A stretch of DNA of 64,000 nucleotides from Enterobacter sp. RIT418 (GTDB lineage Bacteria; Pseudomonadota; Gammaproteobacteria; Enterobacterales; Enterobacteriaceae): contig NZ_QBJD02000006.1 of NCBI RefSeq assembly GCF_003057745.1, positions 124,001 to 188,000 on the forward strand, written 5' to 3'. Positions 20,678 to 28,995 of this stretch are shown piece after piece (positions within the stretch are counted from its first letter, which is position 1; each line of letters opens with the position of its first letter). Below the pieces are notes generated by a model that did not search any database, was not told the origin of the DNA, and worked only from the letters and a program-made list of their open reading frames with translations. A program made the position numbers and the translations under genes.

Positions 20678-21076
20678 ATGGAAGATCCTCGTCACGCACA
20701 AGGGCCTGCTAAAAACGTCCTCGGCATCGGCCAGCGTATTTTGACCACGCTGGTCGGCATTGCCGAAACGCGAGTTCGTCTGGCGGTGGTAGAGCTGGAA
20801 GAGGAGAAAGCGAACCTTTTCCAGATGCTGCTAATGCTCGGGCTGACCATGCTCTTCGCCGCATTTGGGCTGATGAGCCTGATGGTGCTGATCATCTGGG
20901 CCATTGACCCGCAGTATCGGCTGAATGCGATGATTGCCACCACCGTTGTCCTGCTGGTCGCCGCGCTGATTGGCGGTCTGTGGACGATGCGTAAAGCGCG
21001 CCAGTCCACGTTCCTGCGCCATACGCGCCAGGAGCTTGCCAACGACCGCGCGCTGCTGGAGGATGACAAGCCGTGA
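20678..21076 (+). CDS. yqjE: Phage-holin-family membrane protein YqjE
   Basis: 132 residues from the ATG at 20678, directly after yqjD. Two membrane helices (LLMLGLTMLFAAFGLMSLMV and TTVVLLVAALIGGLWTM) are flanked by charged, coiled ends, the layout of the holin_3_6/YqjE family. The function is not known; it is co-transcribed with yqjD and yqjK and may help anchor or organise that small membrane complex. The stop overlaps the GTG start of yqjK by 4 bases. Confidence 0.92.
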   Translation: MEDPRHAQGPAKNVLGIGQRILTTLVGIAETRVRLAVVELEEEKANLFQMLLMLGLTMLFAAFGLMSLMVLIIWAIDPQYRLNAMIATTVVLLVAALIGGLWTMRKARQSTFLRHTRQELANDRALLEDDKP

Positions 21077-21369
21077 GCAGCACAGCCGAACGTCAAAAGC
21101 GAAAAGCATACCTGCTAAGCCAGATCCAGCAGCAGCGGCTGGATCTGTCCGCCAGCCGCCGTGACTGGCTGGCGCTAACGGAGCGTTACGATCGCGGCTG
21201 GAATACGATCCTGAGCCTGCGCTCGTGGGCGCTGGTGGGCAGCAGCGTGATGGCGATTTGGACCATACGTCATCCCAATCTGCTGGTCCGCTGGGCCCGC
21301 CGCGGCTTTGGCGCCTGGAGCGCCTGGCGTCTGGTCAAGACAACGCTGCGCAAGCAGCAGCTACGGTGA
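21073..21369 (+). CDS. yqjK: YqjK-like protein
   Basis: 98 residues, starting with GTG that overlaps the yqjE stop (GTGA), so translation is coupled. It is strongly basic and carries the YqjK pattern RKAYLLSQIQQQRLDLSAS followed by one weak hydrophobic stretch (SWALVGSSVMAIWTI). The function is unknown. It is the last gene of the yqjDEK cluster and is followed by terminator module C. Confidence 0.9.
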   Translation: MSSTAERQKRKAYLLSQIQQQRLDLSASRRDWLALTERYDRGWNTILSLRSWALVGSSVMAIWTIRHPNLLVRWARRGFGAWSAWRLVKTTLRKQQLR

Positions 21370-21370
21370 T

Positions 21371-21455
21371 AAAAGCAAAACGGTAACCCTGGTTACCGTT
21401 TTTTGTTTTTGCACCCTCTCCCTGTGGGAGAGGGATTGGATGAGGGCGCCAGCCC
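21371..21455. repeat. Compound terminator-palindrome module, copy C
   Basis: A perfect 10-bp terminator stem (AACGGTAACC 21379-21388 / GGTTACCGTT 21391-21400) with a T-run is followed by GTTTTTGC, the palindrome CCCTCTCCCTGTGGGAGAGG and ATTGGATGAGGGCGCC. Relative to copies A and B the stem carries compensated changes (GGCAACC to GGTAACC), keeping pairing. It terminates yqjK. Confidence 0.85.
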
Positions 21456-21622
21456 GCACGCCTCTTTACTCAATTTCTTTGAAAAAGATTGACAGTTTTC
21501 CTTGCTAACAATTGCCAACCGCCCCGTTTACACTCCTCTCCATCGACAGCAAATACGCGGTATATCACCGAATTTGCACATAAAAAATAATTAGCCGTAA
21601 AAGCGGTTTCCTGGAGAGTAAA

Positions 21623-22015
21623 ATGAAAAAATTAGAAGATGTTGGTGTTCTGATAGCGCGTATTCTGATGCCAATTCTGTTTATCACCGCGGGCTGGGGC
21701 AAAATCACCGGCTATGCGGGTACCCAGCAGTACATGGAAGCGATGGGCGTGCCGGGGTTCCTGCTGCCGTTGACCATCCTTCTTGAGTTTGGCGGCGGAC
21801 TGGCCATTCTGTTCGGCTTCCTGACCCGCACCACCGCGCTGTTCACCGCAGGCTTCACCCTGCTGACGGCGTTCATCTTCCACAGCAACTTTGCGGAAGG
21901 CGTGAACTCCCTGATGTTCATGAAAAACCTGACCATCGCGGGCGGCTTCCTGCTGCTGGCTATCACCGGTCCTGGCGCATTCAGCATCGACCGCGTTCTG
22001 AATAAGAAGTGGTAA
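21623..22015 (+). CDS. yqjF: DoxX-family membrane protein YqjF
   Basis: 130 residues with four membrane helices, collinear with E. coli YqjF. DoxX-like proteins are inner-membrane proteins linked to quinone or oxidative chemistry; in E. coli yqjF responds to nitroaromatic degradation products through the LysR regulator YhaJ, which is encoded nearby in this window. Conserved stretches are FITAGWGKITGYAGTQQYM and LEFGGGLAILFGFLTRTTA. GGAGAG is the SD. A separate hairpin follows it. Confidence 0.94.
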   Translation: MKKLEDVGVLIARILMPILFITAGWGKITGYAGTQQYMEAMGVPGFLLPLTILLEFGGGLAILFGFLTRTTALFTAGFTLLTAFIFHSNFAEGVNSLMFMKNLTIAGGFLLLAITGPGAFSIDRVLNKKW

Positions 22016-22039
22016 GCACGCTATACTGACTGAACATAA

Positions 22040-22064
22040 AGCGAGGAGATCTCTCCTCGCTTTT
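22040..22064 (+). terminator. Intrinsic terminator after yqjF
   Basis: GCGAGGAG (22041-22048) pairs with CTCCTCGC (22053-22060), followed by TTTTG. It lies 24 bases before yqjG, so yqjG may be transcribed by read-through or from a promoter close by. Confidence 0.75.
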
Positions 22065-22087
22065 GCTATCTGACGGAGGAGAAAAAA

Positions 22088-23074
22088 ATGGGACAACTCG
22101 TAGACGGCGTCTGGCAGGATGTCTGGTATGACACCAAATCCACCGGTGGTCGCTTTAAGCGCTCCGTTTCGGCCTTCCGCAACTGGCTAACCGCCGACGG
22201 CGCGGCCGGTCCGAGCGGCGAAAGCGGCTTCGCGGCCGAGAAAGACCGCTATCATCTGTATGTTTCCCTCGCCTGCCCGTGGGCGCACCGCACGCTGATC
22301 GTCCGCAAGCTGAAGGGGCTGGAGTCGTTAATCCCCGTTTCGGTGGTCAACCCGCTGATGCTGGAAAACGGCTGGACCTTTGACGATAATTTCCCGGCCG
22401 CAACGGGCGACGAGCTCTATCACCACGATTTCCTCTACCAGCTCTATCTTCGCGCCGATCCGCACTACACCGGACGCGTGACCGTCCCGGTACTCTGGGA
22501 CAAGAAAAACCAGACTATCGTCAGCAACGAATCGGCTGAAATCATACGCATGTTCAACACCGCGTTTGACGCCCACGGTGCCCGGGCCGGGGATTACTAC
22601 CCGGTTGAACTGCGCGATGAAATTGACGAGCTGAACGGCTGGATCTACGACAACGTGAACAACGGCGTCTATAAGGCCGGGTTTGCCACCAGCCAGGAAG
22701 CCTACGACGAAGCGGTGGGGAAGGTGTTTGAATCACTGGAACGCCTGGAGCAGATCCTCGGCCAGCATCGCTACCTGACGGGCGATCGCCTGACGGAAGC
22801 CGATATTCGCCTGTGGACCACGCTCGTGCGGTTCGATCCGGTGTACGTCACCCACTTTAAGTGCGACAAGCACCGCATCAGCGACTATCTGAACCTGTAC
22901 GGCTTCCTGCGCGACATCTATCAGATGCCCGGCATTGCCGAAACGGTCGATTTTGACCACATCCGCACCCACTATTACCGCAGCCACAAGACCATTAACC
23001 CAACGGGCATTATCTCCATCGGCCCGTGGCAGGATCTGGATGAGCCGCACGGGCGCGACGTCCGTTTTGGATAA
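22088..23074 (+). CDS. yqjG: Glutathionyl-hydroquinone reductase YqjG
   Basis: 328 residues, as in E. coli. It is a Xi-class glutathione transferase that reduces glutathionyl-hydroquinones in the cytoplasm. The catalytic Cys63 sits in the class motif CPWAHRT; VPVLWDKK and SNESAEIIRMFN form the thioredoxin-like glutathione site, and the C-terminal helical domain ends with the family tail HYYRSHKTINPTGI. A strong SD (ACGGAGGAG) precedes the ATG. It is followed by an ERIC element. Confidence 0.96.
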   Translation: MGQLVDGVWQDVWYDTKSTGGRFKRSVSAFRNWLTADGAAGPSGESGFAAEKDRYHLYVSLACPWAHRTLIVRKLKGLESLIPVSVVNPLMLENGWTFDDNFPAATGDELYHHDFLYQLYLRADPHYTGRVTVPVLWDKKNQTIVSNESAEIIRMFNTAFDAHGARAGDYYPVELRDEIDELNGWIYDNVNNGVYKAGFATSQEAYDEAVGKVFESLERLEQILGQHRYLTGDRLTEADIRLWTTLVRFDPVYVTHFKCDKHRISDYLNLYGFLRDIYQMPGIAETVDFDHIRTHYYRSHKTINPTGIISIGPWQDLDEPHGRDVRFG

Positions 23075-23087
23075 ATATTCTGTATAT

Positions 23088-23212
23088 ATACCCTAAATAA
23101 TTCGTGTTGCATGAAGGCGGCTCCGCAGCAAATCCCCAGGAGCGTACATAAGTACGTGACTGGGGTGAGCGAGGACAGCCAACGCACAGGCAACGTGAAG
23201 TATGACGGGTAG
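23088..23212. repeat. ERIC element
   Basis: An intergenic ~125-base imperfect palindrome with the ERIC core AATCCCCAGGAGCGTACATA and AGTACGTGACTGGGGTGAGC at its centre and inverted ends TACCCTAAATAATTC / GTATGACGGGTA. This matches the canonical 127-bp enterobacterial repetitive intergenic consensus. It lies between yqjG and yhaH, probably transcribed with yqjG. Confidence 0.93.
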
Positions 23213-23300
23213 ATGCCCTTTTTTAATTCACCATCTCCATCTATCCTTACTTTGATCGCTTAAAAAACAAGTGATTGACTGACTATTGAGGCAAGGAAAA

Positions 23301-23666
23301 ATGGACTGGTATTTAAAAGTACTGCGCAACTACGTTGGATTCGGTGGCCGCGCCCGCCGCAAAGAATATTGGATGTTCGTTCTGGTGAACTTCGTCCTCA
23401 TCATGGTGCTGGGTATTGTCGACAGGATCCTCGGCTGGGAGCGCGCGAGCGGTGAAGGGGTACTGACGACGATCTATGGCCTGCTCGTGCTGCTGCCGTC
23501 ATGGGCCGTGCTGTTTCGCCGCCTGCACGACACCGATCGCTCCGCGTGGTGGCTGCTGCTGGTGCTGATCCCGATTATTGGCTGGCTGGTGATCCTGATC
23601 TTCAACTGTCAGAGCGGAACGCCGGGCGAAAACCGCTTTGGTCCGGACCCTAAGCTCAACGCATAA
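23301..23666 (+). CDS. yhaH: DUF805 membrane protein YhaH
   Basis: 121 residues from the ATG at 23301 (AAGGAAAA directly upstream), the same length as E. coli YhaH; an alternative start 5 codons earlier has no SD. It has the DUF805 signature: FGGRARRKEYWMF at the start, three membrane helices, FRRLHDTDRSAWW in the loop and the C-terminal CQSGTPGENRFGPDP. The function is unknown; it is an inner-membrane protein. It is convergent with yhaJ across a REP-type hairpin. Confidence 0.94.
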   Translation: MDWYLKVLRNYVGFGGRARRKEYWMFVLVNFVLIMVLGIVDRILGWERASGEGVLTTIYGLLVLLPSWAVLFRRLHDTDRSAWWLLLVLIPIIGWLVILIFNCQSGTPGENRFGPDPKLNA

Positions 23667-23671
23667 AAATA

Positions 23672-23699
23672 GCCCGGTGGCGCTTACGCCTACCGGGCC
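23672..23699. repeat. REP-type palindrome between yhaH and yhaJ
   Basis: GCCCGGTGGCGCTTACGCCTACCGGGC resembles enterobacterial REP sequences and sits between two convergent genes; likely a bidirectional terminator or mRNA end stabiliser. Confidence 0.75.
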
Positions 23700-23706
23700 C
23701 ACATGC

Positions 23707-24609
23707 TTATTTATTGTAGTGCGCAAAGAGCTTCGGAATTTCGCGCAGACACCACGATTTTGCCTCGCCCATGCTGTCGCGCCGCCACGCCATAATAATA
23801 TCGACTTCGCTGGTGTATTCCGGGCTCACGACGCGCAGCCGCCCTTCGGCAATATCCTTTTCGACGAACGGGTACGGCATCGTCGCCACGCCCAGTCCCG
23901 CCAGCAGCGCCTGGCGCTTATCTTCCAGCGAGGTCACCGTGAGGCGCGGCTGCTTGTCCAGCAGCTGCACCGTTAACACCGGACGCTCGCGCGCAGTATC
24001 GGCCACCGCCACGCCGCGATACTTCACGCGGGTCACTTCAGAGAGCGGCTCCGGCTCCTGGTGAATCGGGTGATCCGGCGCGGCAACGTAGACGTTCATG
24101 ATGCTGTAGAGCTTGCGCGAGTTGATTTCTGACGACGAGCGAAAGTGCATATCCGGCGCAATAACGATATCCGCCCTGCCCGTTTCCAGGCGCTCCCACG
24201 CGCCTGCCAGCACTTCGGTGATGATCGACAGCTGGGTGTTCGCCTTAGCCGCAAGGCGATCCACCAGCGGGAACAGCGCCTCGGTCGGCACCAGTGCTTC
24301 CGTGACCAGCGTCAGATGCGTTTCCCAACCGCGCGCCAGCGCTTCGGCATCGGTCGTCAGCTTGTCCGCCGCTTCCAGCAGCACGCGCCCGCGCTCCAGC
24401 AGCATGCGGCCAACATTGGTGAATTTTGTTCGATGACCCGAACGGTCAAAGAGCACTACGTCCAGTTCCTCTTCCAGCTTTTGCATGGTGTAGCTCAGGG
24501 CAGACGGTACGCGCCCCAGTTCATCTGCCGCTGCCGCAAAGCTGCCACGCCTGTCAATGGCGTCCATCACGCGGAGCGCCTCAAGCGTCAATGCTCTCTC
24601 TTTAGCCAT
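23707..24609 (-). CDS. yhaJ: LysR-family regulator YhaJ
   Basis: 300 residues, close to E. coli YhaJ (298). The N-terminal winged helix (residues ~5-65) reads LTLEALRVMDAIDRRGSFAA with PSALSYTMQKLEEEL; the rest is the periplasmic-binding-protein-like effector domain. In E. coli, YhaJ activates yqjF and responds to aromatic degradation products, and it has been linked to virulence gene control in pathogenic strains. Here yqjF lies 1.7 kb upstream and yhaK is divergent across 104 bases, the usual place for LysR autoregulation. Confidence 0.95.
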   Translation of the reverse strand: MAKERALTLEALRVMDAIDRRGSFAAAADELGRVPSALSYTMQKLEEELDVVLFDRSGHRTKFTNVGRMLLERGRVLLEAADKLTTDAEALARGWETHLTLVTEALVPTEALFPLVDRLAAKANTQLSIITEVLAGAWERLETGRADIVIAPDMHFRSSSEINSRKLYSIMNVYVAAPDHPIHQEPEPLSEVTRVKYRGVAVADTARERPVLTVQLLDKQPRLTVTSLEDKRQALLAGLGVATMPYPFVEKDIAEGRLRVVSPEYTSEVDIIMAWRRDSMGEAKSWCLREIPKLFAHYNK

Positions 24610-24713
24610 CTCGTTCTCATTCAGGAAATTTGAACATACCGGGCAGAATATCTGGCTAACAATGAAGCGTCCATACCTTTACCATTGTTTTAGTGTAAAG
24701 AGAGGTCAAGTTT

Positions 24714-25415
24714 ATGATTACGACAAGAACGGCAAAAGAGTGCGGACAAGCCGATTTCGGTTGGCTGCAGGCCCGCTACACCTTTTCTTTTGGACACTAC
24801 TTTGACCCTAAACTCCTCGGGTACGCCTCTCTGCGCGTGTTAAACCAGGAAGTGCTCGCGCCGGGCGCCTCCTTCCAGCCGCGCGCGTATCCGAAAGTCG
24901 ATATTTTGAACCTGATCCTGGAAGGCGAGGCAGAATACCGCGACAGCGAGGGCAATCATGTCCAGGCCAAGGCGGGCGAAGCGTTACTGATTTCAACGCA
25001 GCCCGGCATGAGCTACAGCGAGCATAATCTCAGCAAAGATAAAACGCTGACCCGCATGCAGCTGTGGCTGGATGCCTGCCCGGAGCGGGAAAACCCGCTG
25101 GTGCAAAAGATAGATCTCACGGGTGATAAGCAGCAGCTGATTGCGTCACCGGACGGCAGCAAAGGCAGCCTGCAGCTGCGCCAGCAGGTATGGCTACACC
25201 ATATTGAGCTGAAGCAAGGCGAACAGGCGAGCTTCCAGCTTCACGGCCCGCGCGCTTATCTGCAATCGATACACGGTACGGTGCATGCGGTCACGCACGC
25301 GGAAGAGAAAGAAGCGCTCACCTGCGGCGACGGCGCGTTTATTCGTGATGAAGCGAATATCACGCTGGTTGCCGACACGCCGCTGCGCGCGCTGCTGATT
25401 GATTTGCCGGTGTGA
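24714..25415 (+). CDS. yhaK: Pirin-family bicupin YhaK
   Basis: 233 residues, as in E. coli YhaK, a cytoplasmic pirin-like protein with two cupin barrels that is sensitive to reactive oxygen and nitrogen species. Conserved parts are WLQARYTFSFGHYFDPKLLG in the N-terminal cupin and QLHGPRAYLQSIHG in the C-terminal cupin. The enzymatic role is not settled. It is divergent from yhaJ and is therefore a candidate YhaJ target. E. coli yhaL, normally next, is missing and replaced by paired palindromes. Confidence 0.94.
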   Translation: MITTRTAKECGQADFGWLQARYTFSFGHYFDPKLLGYASLRVLNQEVLAPGASFQPRAYPKVDILNLILEGEAEYRDSEGNHVQAKAGEALLISTQPGMSYSEHNLSKDKTLTRMQLWLDACPERENPLVQKIDLTGDKQQLIASPDGSKGSLQLRQQVWLHHIELKQGEQASFQLHGPRAYLQSIHGTVHAVTHAEEKEALTCGDGAFIRDEANITLVADTPLRALLIDLPV

Positions 25416-25423
25416 TTAAACCT

Positions 25424-25510
25424 TACCCCTCACCCTAACCCTCTCCCCAAAGGGGAGAGGGAACGATCGAGCCCCTCGCCCCTTTGGGGAGAGGGGTTGG
25501 GGTGAGGGGA
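25424..25510. repeat. Inverted pair of GGGGAGAGGG-type palindromes
   Basis: CCTCACCCTAACCCTCTCCC with its pairing half, then ~10 bases, then CCCCTCGCCCCTTTGGGGAG followed by AGGGGTTGGGGTGAGGGG. The two units face opposite directions with tails outward, like a BIME. It sits between convergent yhaK and cyuA. Confidence 0.85.
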
Positions 25511-25515
25511 ACGAA

Positions 25516-26817
25516 CTACACCTTACTCGCCATAATCTCGATAATCTGCGTATCCGTCGCCTGCATTGAACGACACGCCAGCGCGCACAGGTTGGCGATA
25601 GATTGCTCTACGTCATGCGCCACAATGCCTTCGTTACCCGTGACAGCCGTATCGTCCAGCGCCATCATCACCGCTTTCCAGGCGCTGCCGACGCTGGTCG
25701 AGACTTTCATCGCGCAGCTGTTGGACGCGCCGTCGCAGATCATTCCGCTGACGTCGCCGATCATGCTGCCGATCGCCATGGCGATCGTCCGGTAGCGCCC
25801 GTCCAGCAGCCACGCCATGCCCGCCGCTGCCCCCATCGACGCCGTCGTGGCCGCACACAGCGCCGACAGGCGCGGAAGCTGGTAGTGGATATAGATCGCC
25901 GACAGATGCGAGAGCATCAGCGCCCGCGCGAGGCGTTCATCATCGGCCTGGACGTGCTCCGCCACCACCACCACCGGCATGGTGGCGGCGATCCCCTGAT
26001 TTCCCGATCCCGAATTGCTCATTGCCGGAAGCGTTGCGCCGCCCATTCTCGCATCCGAGGCCGCGCTGGTGCGGATCACAATGTCCGAACCCAAATCCTG
26101 CGCCACCCATCCGCGCGAGCGCTGTTTATTCAGCGTCGCACCCACGTGCAGGCCCCAGCTTCCGCTGAGCCCCTCGCGGGAAAGCGCGTCATTTAACCGC
26201 CCCGCCTCCAGGATAAAGCGTATCGCCTCAAGCGGAACCTGCTCAATAAACTCCACGATCTGAGACAGCGTGGCGTTCGCGAGCGCCGCCAGCGGATCGT
26301 CGTTCACCGCATTTCGCTGCTCATCAAGCGTAAAGCGCGTTTCGCCCTCGAACACCACCTCCACCACGCGCGTATGGCCACCGGCGATGGTTACCATTGC
26401 GGACGCATCACCGGCGTGCACGCAGGCGCGGGAGTAGAGGATCTCATCGCACGGCTCCTGCAGCTTCACCTGCACCTGCCCGGCCTCAAGCAGCGCCCTG
26501 GCGCGGGCCAGCGCGTCGGCGGAGGCATCTTTTAATACCTCCAGCCCGGCTTGCGCGTTACCGCCAACCGCCCCCAGCGCCGCCGCAATCGGTAGCCCGA
26601 CCATTCCGGTGCCGGGCACCGTCACGCCAAGGCCATTTTTCATCAGGTTTGGCGAAACCCACGCCTCGATCTTCGTGACCTCTCCCGTCAGCTGCTCTGC
26701 GGCCATCGCGCAGGCCAGCGCCAGCGATACCGGTTCCGTACACCCCAGCGCGGGCTTAACTTCTTCCCGCACCGCACGAATAAACGACTGCCAAAAAGGA
26801 TTCATTTGCTCAGACAT
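25516..26817 (-). CDS. cyuA: L-cysteine desulfidase CyuA (YhaM)
   Basis: 433 residues, UPF0597/CyuA family. The enzyme breaks L-cysteine into pyruvate, ammonia and sulfide, mainly under anaerobic conditions, using a 4Fe-4S cluster. Candidate ligands are Cys26 (PALGCTEP) and the C-terminal cysteines in ALCAATTAS and [10 protein letters not shown]. Glycine-rich [14 protein letters not shown] and [11 protein letters not shown] stretches are conserved. The first Met is preferred because AAGG lies ~8 bases upstream. It is downstream of the cysteine transporter gene cyuP, which is frameshifted here, so CyuA may have lost its dedicated uptake system while itself looking intact. Confidence 0.94.
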   Translation of the reverse strand: MSEQMNPFWQSFIRAVREEVKPALGCTEPVSLALACAMAAEQLTGEVTKIEAWVSPNLMKNGLGVTVPGTGMVGLPIAAALGAVGGNAQAGLEVLKDASADALARARALLEAGQVQVKLQEPCDEILYSRACVHAGDASAMVTIAGGHTRVVEVVFEGETRFTLDEQRNAVNDDPLAALANATLSQIVEFIEQVPLEAIRFILEAGRLNDALSREGLSGSWGLHVGATLNKQRSRGWVAQDLGSDIVIRTSAASDARMGGATLPAMSNSGSGNQGIAATMPVVVVAEHVQADDERLARALMLSHLSAIYIHYQLPRLSALCAATTASMGAAAGMAWLLDGRYRTIAMAIGSMIGDVSGMICDGASNSCAMKVSTSVGSAWKAVMMALDDTAVTGNEGIVAHDVEQSIANLCALACRSMQATDTQIIEIMASKV

Positions 26818-26838
26818 CGTTACGACCTTATTTACTCC

Positions 26839-28172
26839 TCAGGAAAACGCGAGGAAAGGAGAAACACAAAGCAGCAGCCCGGTGATGATAATAATCACCA
26901 GCGACGCGCCCTTATATTTATGCAGCGCCGGGACTTTATAGACCAGCCATGCCGGAATTAAGCAGCCCACCATCCCAAATATCGGGCTGCATATTGAGGT
27001 GAAACTTAATACGGGCGCATTGAGAACAATTGCGCTCCAGGCCAGCAGAATGGCAAACAGCATGATGCCGCGCTGGACGGTGGTTTCATTAATTTTCTCT
27101 GCAGGCATTTTGCGGCGCAGGATATTCATCACAATGCCCTGCGTCGCCTCGCGAAAGCCGAGATAGACACGCCGAAGAAGGCGGTCATGACGGCGAAAAT
27201 ATTGAGAATAACGCTGACGATTTTGACCCAGCCCGCGCCGTCGCCGCTGATAAACTGCGCCGCAATCGCCAGCGCGGAGATATTCTGCTCGTAGGCTTTG
27301 ACCGCCTCATCGTGCCCCATCGCCAGGGTAAAGGAGACGGCGTAGAAAAAGACCGTTACAAACAGAATGCCAAAGGCAATATTCATCGCGCGCAGGGCTT
27401 TATGCCGCGCCACCTCGACGGATTTCTCCCGCGAACGGTAGGAGATCACCATCGGGCTTAGCGTCTGAATAAACAGAATGGAGGTTAAGGTAAACGGCAG
27501 CGTAATAATGGCGTTCTTGATCAGCAGCCCCATCGGCGGCAGCATGCCGACGTTGGCTAAATGCCAGAGGCCAATCATTGACAGCCCCAGTGCCGCAACA
27601 ACGAATAATTTGGTCAACACCATCAGGCTGGAGACTTTGAACAACAGCTTCTCGCCGCGCGACGAAATCGCCACCAGAATGCAGATCAGGAATAAGCCGT
27701 AAAACGGGTTTTCGGAGAGCAATCCATCCGTCACGCCGAAGGTATGCAAATAGGAGGCGCTGTCGTTGGTGATCGCCGTTGAATAGACGAACATCCAGAT
27801 CACCAGCATCACGAAATAGAGCGCGCCCAACAAAATGCCCCAGTTTTTACCCAGATAGCCGCTGATCACGCTCGGGTAATCTTTGCATTCCGGTGATTCC
27901 GCCAGCGTATTAATAAACAGACGCTGGAAAAGATACATCGCCGGGTAGCCGATTATCGACGAGAGTAAAAAGACCCATAACCCCATCAGGCCAACCTGTA
28001 CCGGGAGAAAAACGATCCCCGCGCCGATGGCCATTCCGATACTCATAATGATCCAGCCGGTATCGGTGCTGTCGAATTTAATGGCCTCTCGCCATTCACT
28101 TTCACTCATTCCCGCCCGCCGTGCCGCGGGGGAATCATTCACAACCACACTGCCGTTTGTTGCCGTATCCAT
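26839..28172 (-). pseudogene. cyuP: Cysteine/serine transporter CyuP (YhaO/DlsT), frameshifted
   Basis: Two overlapping frames together give a complete ~440-residue HAAAP-family transporter collinear with E. coli YhaO. The first (28172 down to 27129) runs to NIFAVMTAFFGV and then reads SISAFARRRRAL and stops. The true continuation YLGFREATQGIVMNI lies in another frame, which continues to 26839 ending LLCVSPFLAFS. The cause is two extra bases, a GT duplication on the coding strand (ACAC at 27167-27170 on plus), after GGCGTG. Losing the last ~100 residues would remove about three helices. It could be a real mutation or a sequence error. Confidence 0.85.
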
Positions 28173-28306
28173 AAGACACTCGCTTATTTTGTAGGGTAAG
28201 TATTTAATTTTTATAGGTTCAGGCTGCCAGCGATAGCGAGCCAGACGGATGCAGGCGGTTGTTATTGGTGTGAAACGATCATAGCGAGAGCGCGGGAGAA
28301 AAAAGT

Positions 28307-28319
28307 CACAATATTTGTG
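28307..28319. promoter_or_regulatory. Inverted repeat upstream of cyuP, possible operator
   Basis: CACAA-TAT-TTGTG is a perfect 5-bp dyad ~135 bases upstream of the cyuP start, in the 260-base AT-rich gap to the next gene. In E. coli cyuPA is controlled by the Lrp-family cysteine sensor CyuR (DecR); whether this dyad is its site is not shown. Confidence 0.35.
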
Positions 28320-28400
28320 CGGATTTAGATTGCCAGGAGGAAATTTTACTTCTACTGAGGGGATAAAATCATAATTTTTCTAAAAGTGACGGCGATCAAG

Positions 28401-28428
28401 GAATAAAACCCGCGCCAGGCGCGGGTGG
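28401..28428 (-). terminator. Intrinsic terminator of the CpxP-like gene
   Basis: Read on the minus strand, ACCCGCGCC TG GGCGCGGGT-type pairing (28408-28427) is followed by TTTTATT. It ends the gene at 28433 just after its stop. Confidence 0.75.
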
Positions 28429-28432
28429 GACA

Positions 28433-28843
28433 TCACTCAGACAGCGCCTTCGCCATATCGGCCTTCACCTGCTTGCGCTGGTCCGGCGTCAATACCTGGC
28501 TGACGTCGAAGTAGTATTTCACGCGGTAGTAGCGCGCCTGCTGTTCAATTTTGCTGAAGGCAGAAAGCTGGCTTTTTACCGTGCTTTCATTCCATTTTCC
28601 GGCATGGAACATCTCAATCAGCGCGCCGTCCTTAACGCCGGTCATCGGGATTTTGCTGACGTTCTGTTCCAGCGTCTGGTGGAGATTTTCAATCTTCTTC
28701 ACCTGATCTTTACTCAGCTTCAGGTGCTGCACCAGCGGATCCTGCGCCGGAGCCGGGGCAGAATCTACGTTGGCAGCCTGGGCCGCAAAGCTGCACACCG
28801 TCAGGGACGCAGCCACCAGCGCAATACGGGTCATTTTCATCAT
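28433..28843 (-). CDS. Small periplasmic Spy/CpxP-like protein
   Basis: 136 residues from the ATG at 28843, chosen because AAGGA lies 7 bases upstream; 14 more codons are open but would mask the signal peptide. The signal peptide ends AAQA around residue 24. The mature part is all-helical and basic with an LTPDQRKQV segment near the C-terminus, the LTxxQ signature of the Spy/CpxP/ZraP group of periplasmic chaperones and stress sensors, and HLKLSKDQVKKIENLHQ as a first, degenerate copy. I do not recognise the specific gene. It occupies the place of tdcF-tdcG in the E. coli order and has its own terminators on both sides. Confidence 0.72.
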   Translation of the reverse strand: MMKMTRIALVAASLTVCSFAAQAANVDSAPAPAQDPLVQHLKLSKDQVKKIENLHQTLEQNVSKIPMTGVKDGALIEMFHAGKWNESTVKSQLSAFSKIEQQARYYRVKYYFDVSQVLTPDQRKQVKADMAKALSE

Positions 28844-28952
28844 CTTACTGTCCTTACATTTTGTTGTAGTGAAAAGCAGGCACATTGTTTTGCAAGAGCG
28901 GATGAATATGTGTGATTAATTATATAAACAATTTTGTATGTTCTTCGGGCAC

Positions 28953-28980
28953 AAAAAAGCCCCCTCGCGGGAGGGGGCTT
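28953..28980 (-). terminator. Strong terminator of the tdc operon
   Basis: AAGCCCCCTC on plus pairs with GAGGGGGCTT (8-10-bp stem, CGCG loop); on the minus strand it is followed by a run of T (TTTTTTGTG). It lies 15 bases beyond the tdcE stop, showing that the operon ends with tdcE. Confidence 0.88.
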
Positions 28981-28995
28981 AGGGTCTGGCTGGCG

